A stretch of 64,000 bases of DNA, taken from assembly GCA_022575985.1 (NCBI GenBank), contig JAKSXM010000014.1, positions 26,660,001 through 26,724,000 of the forward strand, given 5' to 3'. Below are positions 39,197-49,746 of the stretch, one piece after another (positions within the stretch are counted from its first letter, which is position 1; each line of letters begins with the position of its first letter). Below the pieces are notes generated by a model. The model did no database searches. It had not been told where the DNA came from and saw nothing but the letters and a program-made list of their open reading frames with translations. The position numbers were made by a program, and so were the translations under genes. Source of the DNA: Anagrus nilaparvatae (taxonomy: Eukaryota > Arthropoda > Insecta > Hymenoptera > Mymaridae).

Positions 39197-39520
39197 TCAT
39201 TGTATATGGGTGAGTCCATCACGTGTCATTACATTTTACATGCATATAGCTATTATGCTCTTTTAGTCATTATATATGGGTGATCCCATCACATGTAGTA
39301 ACATTCTACATGCATATAGCTATTATGTTCTTTTAGTCATTATATATGGGTGATCCCATCACATGTAGTAACATTCTACATGCATATAGCTATTATGCTC
39401 TTTTAGTCATTATATATGGATGATTCCATCATATGTAGTAACATTTTATAAGCATATCGCTACTATGCCTTTTATAGTGTAATATATGGATGATTCCATC
39501 ACATATCACCTTACATTTTA
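39197..39520 (+). repeat. 70-bp tandem repeats in the retrotransposon leader
   Basis: TCATTATATATGGGTGATCC starts at 39197, 39267, 39337 and 39407 (70 bp apart), with a worn fifth unit near 39476. Each unit has two perfect inverted repeats: ATGGG-TGAT-CCCAT and CATGTAG-N7-CTACATG. The array sits between the primer site and gag, the place where the Drosophila gypsy element carries its insulator repeats. An (AT)n run at 39117-39138 precedes it. Confidence 0.85.
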
Positions 39521-39572
39521 CACAATTGGATTTAATTAAGTGTTACGCAATCTCTACACGTACGGATACACA

Positions 39573-42500
39573 ATGGCCGACGAGACAAATATGATAAAAA
39601 CTTTAGCCACAGCAATCGCTAATGCTTTGAAGACTGTCAATCTTCACCCAGCAGAAGGCAGTTCTACAGCAAAAGTACCTGCGTTTTCAATCACTGAATT
39701 TAAGTCGTCTGAGACTACCAGCGTTAAAGACTATTTCACTCGTTTTGACTGGGCTTTAAAGTTGAGCAACATAAAGCAGGAGTTGCACACTGACTACGCA
39801 CGGGTACATATGGGCACCGAATTGAACAACGCACTGAAGTTCTTGGCAAGCCCTCAGGAACCGTCAACTCTTAGCTACAACTCAATCAAGGAGACACTGA
39901 TCAACCATTTCGACATTCAGAAAAACAAATATGCAGAAAGCATCAGATTCAGAAACATTTGCCAGTCAAAAGGTGAGTCAATAGCTAATTTTGCCTTGCG
40001 TCTAAAGCAAGGAGCCGCACATTGCGAATACGGTACATTTTTAGACAGGATGCTGATCGAACAGCTCCTGCATGGTCTTGAGTCTCGCGATATGTGCGAT
40101 GAAATCATAGCCCAAAAGCCTGATACTTTCAATAAGGCTTATGAAATTGCAAGTACACTCGAAGCTGTACAACAAACGGCAGTCGACGTTAAGAATACAA
40201 ATAATCCGGCGGGATCTGATACGCAGACCAATAAGCTAGGCTACAGTCAGCCAAAAACTAGAAATAACCGAAGGGGACCTAACAGAAGCTTCTCTCGAAG
40301 TCGTGGAAATAGTAATTTCCGTCAAGACCAGAATTCAGGGAAACAGCCACAACGGGATAGAAGCGCCAGTAATAACCACTCTCAAACTAAATGCCAAGGT
40401 TGTGGGGCCAACCATGCTCGCCGAAGCTGCCCATACCTAAACGCATCGTGCCATGCATGTGGCATTAAAGGTCATATTAAGACTGTATGCAGAAAGAACA
40501 ACTCTGGTTCAACTCAAAATCAGAGTCGCAACGTTCACCAAAACGAACCGGTAAGCCGTATTGATGTTATCCATAAAATTCACAGTACTAATGATATAGC
40601 GGAGACCCAGTTTGCCAAGAGACACATGCTGTCTGTCAAAATAGATGGCGTCAACATAGAAATGGAACTCGACTCAGCTGCCCCAACTGGAATCGTCAGT
40701 CTCCAGACAATGCGGGCAATTAAGAAGAACTTCCGTCTTTTGCCAACAGACCGTCAATTTTCGGATTATTCAGGTCATCTGGTATACTGTATGGGCCGAG
40801 TACCTGTGAATGTCACCTTAGGTTCAAAAACGTGCAGACTGAACCTATATGTCGTAGATGGCAATTACGACTCTCTTTTTGGCCGAAGCTGGACAGAACA
40901 GTTTGTCCATGAAATCGATTTTGTAAAACTATTCTCTGGGTCATCTTCTGAGGCAATTCGTGCCCTTTCTACAAGATCTTCCGCACTCTCAGCCGACCAA
41001 AGTAATAGTCTAGGTAAATTACTTTCTAGATATAATGATATATTTTCAGATACAGCTGGTAAATTATCAGGTCCACCAGCTAAGGTACATCTGAAGGCAG
41101 ACGCCAGGCCTATCTTTGCAAAGGCTCACGACGTACCCTATGCGCTACGAGAAACCTACAAAAAAGAAATAGATCGTAAAATAGCTTCAGGTTTCTACGA
41201 AAAGGTTGAAGCATCTGAATGGGCTTCCCCTACTCATGTAGTGGTCAAAACCAATGGCAAGTTAAGAATCACAGGTAACTACAAGCCAACAGTAAATCAT
41301 CAAATGATTATCGACGAGCACCCGATACCCAAATCGGAGCATATATTTAGTGACATGAAAGGGGCCAAACTTTTTTGTCACTTGGACCTGACTGATGCTT
41401 ACACTCATCTGCCAATAGATGAAGAATTTAGTCATATCTTAACTCTCAACACACCTACACATGGACTTATACGTCCAAAACGAGCTGTCTATGGAGCAGC
41501 CAATATTCCAGCCATCTGGCAACGCCGCATTGAAGAAGTGTTGCATGGAATAAAAGGTATTAGAGTATTTTTTGACGATATTATTGTATTTTCTGAAAAT
41601 TTCGAGGAATTACTTATCGTACTTACTAATTTGTTTGAAAAACTTAAATCTCGTGGTCTTCGACTGAATAGAGACAAGTGTACTTTTGTCGCCAACTCCA
41701 TAGAATTTTTAGGCCACAGAATCGATGCAAATGGCATTCACAAGTCAGATAAGCACATAGAAGCTGTCAAAAACGCACCCAGACCGTCAACAGTAGAAGA
41801 AATGCAACTTTTTCTAGGTAAAGCTGTCTACTATAATGCTTTTATACCTAATCTTTCTACCATAGATCGCCCACTAAGAGATATGGTAACTAATGGCAAC
41901 AATGATAAAAAGATGCAACTTACATGGTCAGAGGATGCTGATAAAGCTTACACAAAAATAAGAGATATGCTAATCTCGCCTCAAGTCTTGATGCCATATG
42001 ATCCAGATTTGCCAGTCTTATTGGCAACTGATGCAAGCAAAACGGGTATAGGAGCTGTCCTTTCTCACAAACTTAGTGATGGAACTGAAAAAGTAATTGC
42101 TTATGCAAGTCGTACTCTCACAGCCACCGAACAAAAATACCCACAAATTGACAAGGAAGCTTTATCTAGCGTCTGGGGCATTCAAAAATTTTTCTACTAC
42201 TTGTACGCACGTCATTTTACACTAATTACTGATAACAAGCCACTTTCACAAATTTTTCATCCAAAAAAATCGTTGCCAACTCTATGTATTAGCAGAATGG
42301 CAAATTACGCAGACTTTATGTCCAACTTTAATTTTGACGTCCAGTTTAAAAAGTCAAAAGAAAATATAAATGCAGATTACCTGTCTCGCCTACCTCTGCC
42401 AAATAAATCAACAACCAGTATACACAGGCTATCTGTCCACAAGGAGGAGGAAGTAATGGATCGAGATCAGTTCGAAATTTTCACTCTTCATCAAATCCAA

Positions 42501-43898
42501 CAGCTACCTCTAAATGCCGAAGAAATCGCTGCTGAAACAAGAAAAGACGCAGATCTAGGTAAACTTATAAAACTTCTTGAATCTGGTCAATCCTTGGAAC
42601 GTCATGGTTACAAGTCACCAGAGGCTAAATACACACTATCTGCGGGTTGTCTCTTATTTGAACATAGAGTAGTTATACCAAAACAATTTCGCAAACAAGT
42701 CTTAGATGAACTTCATGCAGCACATCTTGGCATCGTAAAAATGAAAGGTATTGCCCGTTCTTTTGTTTACTGGCCAGGTATAGACAATGATATCGAAGCC
42801 GCAGCCAGATCTTGTTCAAATTGTGCCAAAAACGCACATGCTCCACCGAAGTTTAGAACTCATCACTGGGAGTATCCAAAGGCTCCATGGGAACGTATCC
42901 ACATAGACTACGCTGGACCTGTCGCTGGATCAATGCTCTTAATCGTCGTAGATGCATACAGCAAATGGCTCGAGGTGGCTATCACAAAGTCAACAACTTC
43001 CAAGGCTACGATCGAGATACTCGACAACTTATTTTCAAGGTACGGAGTTCCATTAACAGTCGTCTCAGACAATGGAAGGCAGTTTGTTTCTGAAGAATTT
43101 AAAGATTTTCTCAAATCTTCAGGAGTCAAATATCATAGGCTAACAGCACCGTACCACCCATCTACAAATGGGCAAGCCGAAAGAAGTGTGGGGTCCGTCA
43201 AGGATGCATTAATGACTTTGTCGTGCTCATCTAGCGATATCAATAGCAAGCTAAACATGTACCTACAGCATTATAGAAAAGCGCCACACTCGACGACAGA
43301 ACAAAGTCCTGCGCAACTATTCTTGGGTCGTAATATTCGGACACGCCTCGACCTTGTACGACCAAGTGACTTATACACCAAAATGGTACAAAAACAAAGT
43401 GCCTCATTTGAACCAACGTTTAGAGAATTCGAAGCTCTACAGACTGTCTATTTCATGTCTGGCAATGTCCGCATGGACAAATGGGTTCAAGGTAAAATCG
43501 TCACAAAACTGGGAGATCTCCACTATGAGATCGAGTACAATGGAAAACGGTACAAAAGACACGTAGACCAGATACGAGCTTTTGAACCAAAAGAAAAATC
43601 AAAAACCTGTTCAGAACCAGAAACTGACTCAACTCCATCCACAAACAACGTGAGGAGGAAAATTCGTTTCTTTGACGCCACTCCTCAATGTCTAGAAAAT
43701 AATAATCCACCAGAAAACCAAATGGAGGACGCCAATAACGTGGCACATCAAGCAGATGAACAAAATATACAAATAAACGAACAAGATGATAATCAACTAA
43801 TAGTCGAGCCAGAAGAACAAGTCGTTCGTCGCTCAACAAGACAACGTCGTTATCCAAAAAGGCTAAATGCCAATCCAAGAAGGAAGACCTACTATTAA
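39573..43898 (+). CDS. gag-pol: gag-pol polyprotein of Ty3/gypsy retrotransposon
   Basis: Intact 1441-residue fused Gag-Pol. I chose the ATG at 39573 (A at -3, G at +4); the frame is open 11 codons further up but has no ATG. Gag capsid region about 40-215. Basic Arg/Ser/Gln-rich linker. Two CCHC knuckles (C274, CX2CX3HX4C; C293, CX2CX4HX4C). Protease about 345-450, with D367 in LDSAAP where D-S/T-G is usual. Reverse transcriptase about 490-790: D605 in LDLTDAY and F-F-D-D at 666-669 in place of YxDD. RNase H: D820, E862, D887. Integrase: HHCC zinc finger with H1048, H1051, C1081, C1084; catalytic D1112, D1166, E1203 (spacing 53 and 36, one longer than the usual DX35E). The C-terminal tail is basic (RRSTRQRR). 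It functions in capsid assembly, reverse transcription and integration of the element. Codon usage is less A+T-biased than the surrounding DNA. Confidence 0.97.
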   Translation: MADETNMIKTLATAIANALKTVNLHPAEGSSTAKVPAFSITEFKSSETTSVKDYFTRFDWALKLSNIKQELHTDYARVHMGTELNNALKFLASPQEPSTLSYNSIKETLINHFDIQKNKYAESIRFRNICQSKGESIANFALRLKQGAAHCEYGTFLDRMLIEQLLHGLESRDMCDEIIAQKPDTFNKAYEIASTLEAVQQTAVDVKNTNNPAGSDTQTNKLGYSQPKTRNNRRGPNRSFSRSRGNSNFRQDQNSGKQPQRDRSASNNHSQTKCQGCGANHARRSCPYLNASCHACGIKGHIKTVCRKNNSGSTQNQSRNVHQNEPVSRIDVIHKIHSTNDIAETQFAKRHMLSVKIDGVNIEMELDSAAPTGIVSLQTMRAIKKNFRLLPTDRQFSDYSGHLVYCMGRVPVNVTLGSKTCRLNLYVVDGNYDSLFGRSWTEQFVHEIDFVKLFSGSSSEAIRALSTRSSALSADQSNSLGKLLSRYNDIFSDTAGKLSGPPAKVHLKADARPIFAKAHDVPYALRETYKKEIDRKIASGFYEKVEASEWASPTHVVVKTNGKLRITGNYKPTVNHQMIIDEHPIPKSEHIFSDMKGAKLFCHLDLTDAYTHLPIDEEFSHILTLNTPTHGLIRPKRAVYGAANIPAIWQRRIEEVLHGIKGIRVFFDDIIVFSENFEELLIVLTNLFEKLKSRGLRLNRDKCTFVANSIEFLGHRIDANGIHKSDKHIEAVKNAPRPSTVEEMQLFLGKAVYYNAFIPNLSTIDRPLRDMVTNGNNDKKMQLTWSEDADKAYTKIRDMLISPQVLMPYDPDLPVLLATDASKTGIGAVLSHKLSDGTEKVIAYASRTLTATEQKYPQIDKEALSSVWGIQKFFYYLYARHFTLITDNKPLSQIFHPKKSLPTLCISRMANYADFMSNFNFDVQFKKSKENINADYLSRLPLPNKSTTSIHRLSVHKEEEVMDRDQFEIFTLHQIQQLPLNAEEIAAETRKDADLGKLIKLLESGQSLERHGYKSPEAKYTLSAGCLLFEHRVVIPKQFRKQVLDELHAAHLGIVKMKGIARSFVYWPGIDNDIEAAARSCSNCAKNAHAPPKFRTHHWEYPKAPWERIHIDYAGPVAGSMLLIVVDAYSKWLEVAITKSTTSKATIEILDNLFSRYGVPLTVVSDNGRQFVSEEFKDFLKSSGVKYHRLTAPYHPSTNGQAERSVGSVKDALMTLSCSSSDINSKLNMYLQHYRKAPHSTTEQSPAQLFLGRNIRTRLDLVRPSDLYTKMVQKQSASFEPTFREFEALQTVYFMSGNVRMDKWVQGKIVTKLGDLHYEIEYNGKRYKRHVDQIRAFEPKEKSKTCSEPETDSTPSTNNVRRKIRFFDATPQCLENNNPPENQMEDANNVAHQADEQNIQINEQDDNQLIVEPEEQVVRRSTRQRRYPKRLNANPRRKTYY

Positions 43899-43960
43899 TC
43901 TCTTATCATCTTCAACTATATGTAATTAAAAAAAAAATTGTATTTTTTTTAACTTTTATG

Positions 43961-43972
43961 CAAGGGAGGAAA
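43961..43972 (+). promoter_or_regulatory. polypurine tract
   Basis: AAGGGAGGAAA lies immediately before TGTTATGTATGAG, the 3' LTR start. This is the standard plus-strand primer position and fixes the LTR boundary at 43973. Confidence 0.75.
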
Positions 43973-44230
43973 TGTTATGTATGAGAATCCCTTCCATTGT
44001 TTTTACATTTGGGCATTATTAATTGATGCGCAAGTCATTCTCGTCTATTCCTTTTTCTCCTATTCTCATACTATACTATCTCCAGTCAGTCGTATATGTA
44101 TACTCAAAAAGTCATCGACGCGTATAATGCGTTATCGACTAATATTATTATTATGTATTGATTTAGTTATTGATTTTATTAAATGATTTTGTATATAATA
44201 AATAAAGTGTAATTATTTTATCCTTATACA
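43973..44230 (+). repeat. 3' LTR
   Basis: Begins TGTTATGTATGAG next to the polypurine tract and ends CCTTATACA, so it has the usual TG..CA ends. 258 bp. From 43977 on it is identical to the 5' LTR. Carries an AATAAATAAAG poly(A) signal. Confidence 0.9.
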
Positions 44231-44415
44231 GAAAAAAAATACAATGAGGATTCAAAAATAGGGCAATTTCGTATCCTAGAAAAAAATACAATTTGGATTC
44301 AAAATTAGGGCGTTTTTGAATTCTAGAAGGAAAATTATAAGGAGAATTCAAAAATAGGGCATTGTTTTATTATTTTTGAATTCTGGTAGAAAGTATAAGG
44401 AGGATTCAAAATTAA
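44231..44415 (+). repeat. minisatellite M, right remnant
   Basis: About four units of the array that precedes the retrotransposon (GAGGATTCAAAAATAGGGCA..), increasingly diverged to the right. It shows that the retrotransposon inserted within the array, near its right edge. Confidence 0.8.
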
Positions 44416-44723
44416 ACCATATTATGAAATAAATTTTGGTAAACATTAATAAATAACTATGTAGAGCATTATAGCAGTCAAGTTTGCTAATTTATTTTTT
44501 AAAATATATAATGAATAGTGCAAAGTAGAAGTACTTGATTATAATTATTAATTTTGTATATAATTATTAATTTTGTAAATCTCATACTTAGTCGAGTACT
44601 TGGTACTTATAATAGATTTAAAAACGTAATGTTATAAACTCTTTAATATTTTATTTTTAGTCATCTTAGATTTGGTTGTGCATAGAAAATAAAACCATTA
44701 GTTTAAGAAATTATAAGCTCAGG

Positions 44724-44804
44724 AGCCATGTTTTATGTTTTTATATCAGACAAAAGTATTTTACTCAAAAACAATTCATCGATAAGAATGATAAGTTTGC
44801 CTAA
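44724..44804 (+). repeat. 81-bp perfect direct repeat, left copy
   Basis: AGCCATGTTTTATG...AAGTTTGCCTAA is identical to 45168-45248. The two copies directly flank the MITE at 44805-45165. Confidence 0.9.
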
Positions 44805-45165
44805 GGCCCTTTCTACACCAACACATAATGATGTTTTATGATAATCGTGTTTGTTGGATATTTTGTGGTATAGCTGGGATATTCGAAATTAAAGTTATTA
44901 CAACATGGCGCCACTAGTAGTATTCGTAAATATTTTTAATAAAAATTAAACAAGAAAATGTAATTAAATGGTATTTTAACATAGATTAAGTTATTTATTA
45001 TAAAAATTATAAACAATTTATGTAACTAATAAGTTTTTAATGAGTTATAATCAATTTAAATATGTAATTTTAAGGTTATGTTTTTAGTACGGTGTAGCTG
45101 GGAAAAAAATATCCAACAAACATGATTATCATAAAACATGATTATGTGCTGGTGTAGAAAGGGCC
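44805..45165. mobile_element. PIF/Harbinger-like MITE, ~361 bp
   Basis: Inverted ends of about 60 bp with few mismatches: GGCCCTTTCTACACCA(A/G)CAC..ATAATCATGTTTGTTGG and complement. It is bounded by TAA on both sides (44802-44804 and 45166-45168). A TAA/TTA three-base duplication and ends starting GGCC are typical of PIF/Harbinger elements (family knowledge). No coding capacity. Confidence 0.75.
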
Positions 45166-45167
45166 TA

Positions 45168-45248
45168 AGCCATGTTTTATGTTTTTATATCAGACAAAAG
45201 TATTTTACTCAAAAACAATTCATCGATAAGAATGATAAGTTTGCCTAA
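45168..45248 (+). repeat. 81-bp perfect direct repeat, right copy
   Basis: Identical to 44724-44804. It begins in the right-hand TAA of the MITE. It is far longer than any transposase target duplication. Confidence 0.9.
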
Positions 45249-47229
45249 TGAAGTACGCAGACAAGCATATACTAATTGTGACTAGCGAGGTAAGTTTTAA
45301 AATCAAATTTAAGCAAGGAGATAACTGAGTCCACAAAAATTTATATACTTTGTAAGCATTTGTTACAATTTCTAAGAATTTGCTACAATAGTCAAGTAAA
45401 TTTTTTGGAATTAAAATTTCAAGCGCGGCAACTTGAAAGTGTAGGCTGAGTATATATACCAAAAATGAAAAGAAAAGTTTTTTTAATATGAAGAAATAAA
45501 AACTTTTACTATTGATAACCTCATTAAAACGCCAAAAATTTATTCTACAACATTTTTATGATTATTATTGCAAAATTTCAATAATTTAACGTGACCCTTT
45601 CAAGTATCTTTTATGTAATTTATACTTTTAATAATAAAAAAAAATAAACTGTTAAAATTTTAAAAAGTTTGAACTAGTAGTATAAACGTATAACTAGTTT
45701 ATATAGACAATAAAGTTAGAAATTAATAAGAAGGGTAAGTATCTCTTGTTTCTAAAGGGATAAAAATAAATAACTGTATTGATAAGAATATCTACAGATT
45801 TTGTTTCAATCGATATTTATATATGATAAAATCCAGTAAATATACGATTTTAGATAACTACTCAAAAAAATTATTTTTTTTTTGGAACATTTCTTTGAAA
45901 ATTTTTAAGAATACTTAAAATTTTTTCCACAATTATGCTCAATAATATAAATCTTACTCTTACTTTTTTGGCCCCTTCGGAAAAGATACGTACCTGCTAA
46001 CCCTAGATTTTAATACAAAAAATTTTTAAAACATACAAAATTCATACTTTCGAATAATTAAAGCTCCTACCATTAATTTGATTTGATGGATTTGTTTAAA
46101 AGTACAAAAATTCGCTAATATGTATAACATTTAAAAAATTTTTCATCAGATTTATGAAAATTAGTATATAATTTGTTATTTGGAAAAAACATTTTTTTTT
46201 AAACTTATCTGAAATCATTTATTTATAAATATCTTCATAATAATTAAAACAAGGAAAAATCCGGGCTTCAGTAGTATACTATGAATTTGAGTTTTTGTGA
46301 CAGGAATAAATCTAAAGCTTAAGTAATCATAACTTACATAGAATTTTCGATAAATATTGATACAATTAAACAAAGTTATTATAAATTAATTTTTTGCATC
46401 TCGAAAAAGCAATTTTAATTTTATAAAATAAGAATTAATATTACTTACCAAGAGATAAAAATCAGATATTTTAAAATTGAAAATAAGAATAATATTATAT
46501 ACAGTTATGATTATTTAAACCCAACTAACAGTTTATAAATCCTTAATTTTAGTACTAAAAAATACTATAATATCATGTCAAATGATAAATCGTTATTTAC
46601 AAGATTTAGGAAAGTTTTATTTTCTATTAGAATGCATTCACTCAAGTTTCGTTTATTTACAAGTTAAAAAGAGAATATTTTTATCTTAAATCTTGTACAC
46701 CAACGGTGTCATTCGATCGACACACCACACATTTATAGATAAAAATCTTATAATTGTTATTTTTATATAAATTTTATACAGAAAAACTAAAAAGATACAG
46801 TGATGAGGTTCGATTTGTATCTTAATATATGTAATACATTTATTTATTTATAATTTAAAAGAAGGTCGTATATATTTATCTGTTTAAAGTTCAAAGGTGA
46901 TGAAACGTTATATTATTGTATATATAAATAGGTATATATGACATTAAATTTATGTAAATTACATTTATATGTAGTACTCTTGTTACATGATTATAAATAA
47001 TAAAATTTCATCATTTTTATGTACCTATACTTTATTATAAAATATTTTTAATTTATGCAAAAACTTTATTATTTTTATTTAATCAGAAATTTTTTTAAAT
47101 AACATTTTATAATAAAAAAGTTAGGTTAATTGTATGCTTCATATTTACTGCTGATTATGTAATTTACAACTATTTTCTGCTGTATTTTTATAGATTTTAA
47201 TCATTGTTTAATTAAGCAAAAAACCTGAA
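45249..47229. other. noncoding; one hAT end remnant
   Basis: At 45964-45999, TTGGCCCCTTCGGAAAAGATACGTACCTG resembles the complement of the hAT-like MITE end seen at 1015-1273. A small inverted repeat GGTGTC..GACACACC lies near 46704-46730. Otherwise featureless A+T-rich DNA. Confidence 0.4.
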
Positions 47230-47480
47230 AATTCGGGTACGCAACCCAATATTTAGGTAACCACACTATGTTATTCCGAAAAAAAATTCAGTTCTTGAAC
47301 GCTTAAATGCTAGTCAAATCATGGTTTAAAAGTTATTTTTGACAACTAAGATAAGAAAAAATCTATTAAAGGTTTTTGGGTTCACTGGTTACGAAAATTG
47401 AGGTATTGCTAGTGTAAAATTTGTCTATAAGCCTTCATTCGTAAACTCTACCCCTTATTAAGAGTGGATTTGATGAACTT
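47230..47480 (+). repeat. R1 repeat, worn single copy
   Basis: ATTAAAGGTTTTTGGGTTCACTGGTTACGAAAATTGAGGT and CTACCCCTTATTAAGAG match the R1 unit at 18880-18990. Confidence 0.5.
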
Positions 47481-47594
47481 CTGCAGCATTCACAAATTGT
47501 GTCACAGTTAGATCTATGGTTAATTTTTTTTATTACGTGCTCATGAAAAAATGGTCAAACATCATTTAGTAAAATTATAATATTCCAAAATTTT

Positions 47595-47835
47595 TTCAAA
47601 ATTTTTTTTCTTCAAAATTTTGAAAAAATAAGGTAATAATGAGAGCAGCTGGAAGGTATTTGGTTGATTTAAAAAGTTGCAACGTCATTTAGAAAATAGT
47701 CTAAAAAACCCTATCATAGAGCATAGAACCCTAAAAGGAGGTCTAATTTCTAGGCCTAGGAAGTCCATTCAGGTAAATTGAGGGTATAGGGGATCTTTTT
47801 TCAATTACCACAACTTGTCCTGAAAGTTAGGAGAA
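47595..47835 (+). repeat. foldback F1, right-arm half copy
   Basis: AGCTGGAAGGTATTTGGTTGA..AGTCTAAAAAACCCTATC..CCTAGGAAGTCCATTCAGGTAAATTGAGGGTA..TTTCAATTACCACAAC matches 9490-9660. The opposite arm is not adjacent. Confidence 0.65.
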
Positions 47836-48449
47836 AATCGGCTTCCTAAACAGTTGACACTCCTCTTGTAATCGCCAACTCTAACACTGTATGTATAAAA
47901 CCAGCATAATAGAACCAACAATAGTAAAGGCGTCTGCAAAAAAATTAAATAAAAAAACAAATGTACTCATTGAATGAAAATTTTCAAAATGAAAGTTTAA
48001 ACCTATAGTAAAACTAATCAGTATAACATTATTTTAAATCAGCAAAAAAAAAATTATTTATAATACAAGAAAGAATTAAATATATTACAGACTTAATTTA
48101 AAAATTTTCAGATTGATCAAAGTTAATTTTTTTTAAGGTAAAATTTTTATAAACATGATGATTTCTAGGTTTCAATAAATTAAATAGATAAATGTTTATA
48201 TTTATATATAAAGAAAAACACTAAAAGAGAGCGTGCTGTTTAAAAAAGAATTTTTTTTTTAAAGCTCTTAACGGTAAAAACGATCGCGTTCAATATTTTT
48301 TTTTAAAATGTTGTATATATATATATATATTTCTACACGTGTTTATCTTTTCTATAATTGCAAATTTATGATCTTTTATTGGTTATGAAAGTTCCGTCTT
48401 ATAGAAATAAACATTTATAATATATATAGACAATCAAACGGTATATATA

Positions 48450-48490
<41 letters not shown>

Positions 48491-49139
48491 AAGCTGTTGA
48501 CATCAGTTATTATATGTATTTAAAAAGTACCAAATGTTTATTTACATTTGCCATTTATTTAAAATTACAGAAAATAAACTTTATTTGCTACTAAAAAACA
48601 TAAATTTAAAATGTTTATAATGTTTATACCTATATAGACTTCAATATTACTTATGTTTTTATTGATTAAAAAATTATTTATGTATTGAATGTTTTTCTAA
48701 AATTTTTTGCAAAATTGTTAAATTGCACTAAAAGATATTTTCATGTTTTTGTTTTAAATGATTTATACGTGATTGTTCATTTCTAATATTTTGTCATTTG
48801 AGAATAAATTAACATATCCATTTTTAAGAATTTTTAGGTCAATGTTATAATAATTTACTATTAATGAGACTATTTAACTTTGGATACATTTTTTCATATA
48901 AATTATTAAAAAGTAAATTTTTAGGTTTTTTTTGCTTAAAGTTTGTTTGAATAACTTAAAAATTTAAATTAATATATGAAAGTTTAAACAAATTCTTTTT
49001 TTAAGCTTGATGTTCATTGATTCTTGAATTTTTTAATTCATGTTCATAGACGTTTTTAGGAGAGAGAGATGTCAAAAGTTGATTTAAGAACTAACAAGGG
49101 GAGTTCAATACATTTGGAACACCAAATTACACCAAATGG
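47836..49139. other. noncoding with AT microsatellites
   Basis: (TA)n runs at about 48314-48331 and 48454-48482. No gene or other repeat recognised. Confidence 0.5.
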
Positions 49140-49570
49140 TTATGGATGAGTTTGTTGTGTTGAAAAAACATTTTGACTACTCTCCGTTTATTCCAATGGG
49201 CCTTCTGGGCCTAGAAACCCAGGGATCAATGTTATAAAATAGAATTTTTTGGTAATTTTCAATGAAACGCCAAAACCTCGCAAGATAACCAAAACTCTTC
49301 TGGTTGGTCTCATTTTTTTAATTTAAGTATCACCTTCCATACTCCGTAAACCGCAATTTATCATCACTAATTCTCTCATCACTATAGCCAATTAACCAAA
49401 CGGTAATTTTTGGTTAAAAATAACCAATTTTTAAAATGCTGCCAAATTTGTAATTTCTGACGAAAATGGGTTTTATAGGTCTGAAAAAATTACTACAAGC
49501 TTCAAGTTTCCAAAACTTCTATACGTTACCTTTTTCAATTATTTGTTTACCAGATATGATATTTGGCCCT
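49140..49570. repeat. foldback F1, left-arm half copy
   Basis: GTTGAAAAAACATTTTGACTACTCTCC..GGGCCTTCTGGGCCTAGAAA..CTGGTTGGTCT..AATGGGTTTTATAGGTCTGAAAAA..TACAAGCTTCAAGTTTCC matches the left arm of the full copy at 61040. Confidence 0.65.
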
Positions 49571-49574
49571 GATC

Positions 49575-49745
49575 AGGCCCTGATAACAACAACGACTTAG
49601 AATACTTTAAGTTTATGGACTTAGGATAGTATATATTTTAGGATTTATTGTAATTTCGGTTTTTGGATTTATTAGTGTTATGAGTAAACATGTTCTATGC
49701 TCGTTGGTTGTGTAGTTACACAAACCAGTTATACATTTTTTATCC
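49575..49745 (+). repeat. G-rich dispersed repeat, copy 5 (3' part)
   Basis: GATCAGGCCCTGATAACAACAACGACTTAGAATAC..AACATGTTCTATGCTCGTTGGTTGTGTAGTTACACAAACCAGTTATACATTTTTTA. Nearly identical to 50935-51110, but without the G-run. Confidence 0.6.
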
Positions 49746-49746
49746 A

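Larger units (their letters stand above)
38723..44230 (+). mobile_element. complete Ty3/gypsy (mag/K02A2.6-type) LTR retrotransposon
   Basis: Layout: 5' LTR 38723-38976, Leu-tRNA primer site, ~570-nt leader with 70-bp tandem repeats, one gag-pol ORF, polypurine tract, 3' LTR 43973-44230. The two LTRs appear identical over about 254 bp and the ORF is intact, which indicates very recent insertion. There is no env-like ORF. It sits inside minisatellite M. Integrase motifs (HAAH, MK, WPGID) resemble the K02A2.6/mag group. I find no target duplication; the 5' LTR lacks the terminal TGTT present in the 3' LTR. Confidence 0.95.

Noticed and set aside
39540..39572. GTG start for gag-pol
   Set aside because: A eukaryotic element would use the ATG at 39573, which has a good context.
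43501..43878. 125-codon minus-strand ORF and other frames inside 39.9-43.9 kb
   Set aside because: They are shadows of the gag-pol frame.
43899..43972. Possible env or third ORF between pol and the 3' LTR
   Set aside because: Only 74 nt separate the pol stop from the LTR, so there is no room for env.
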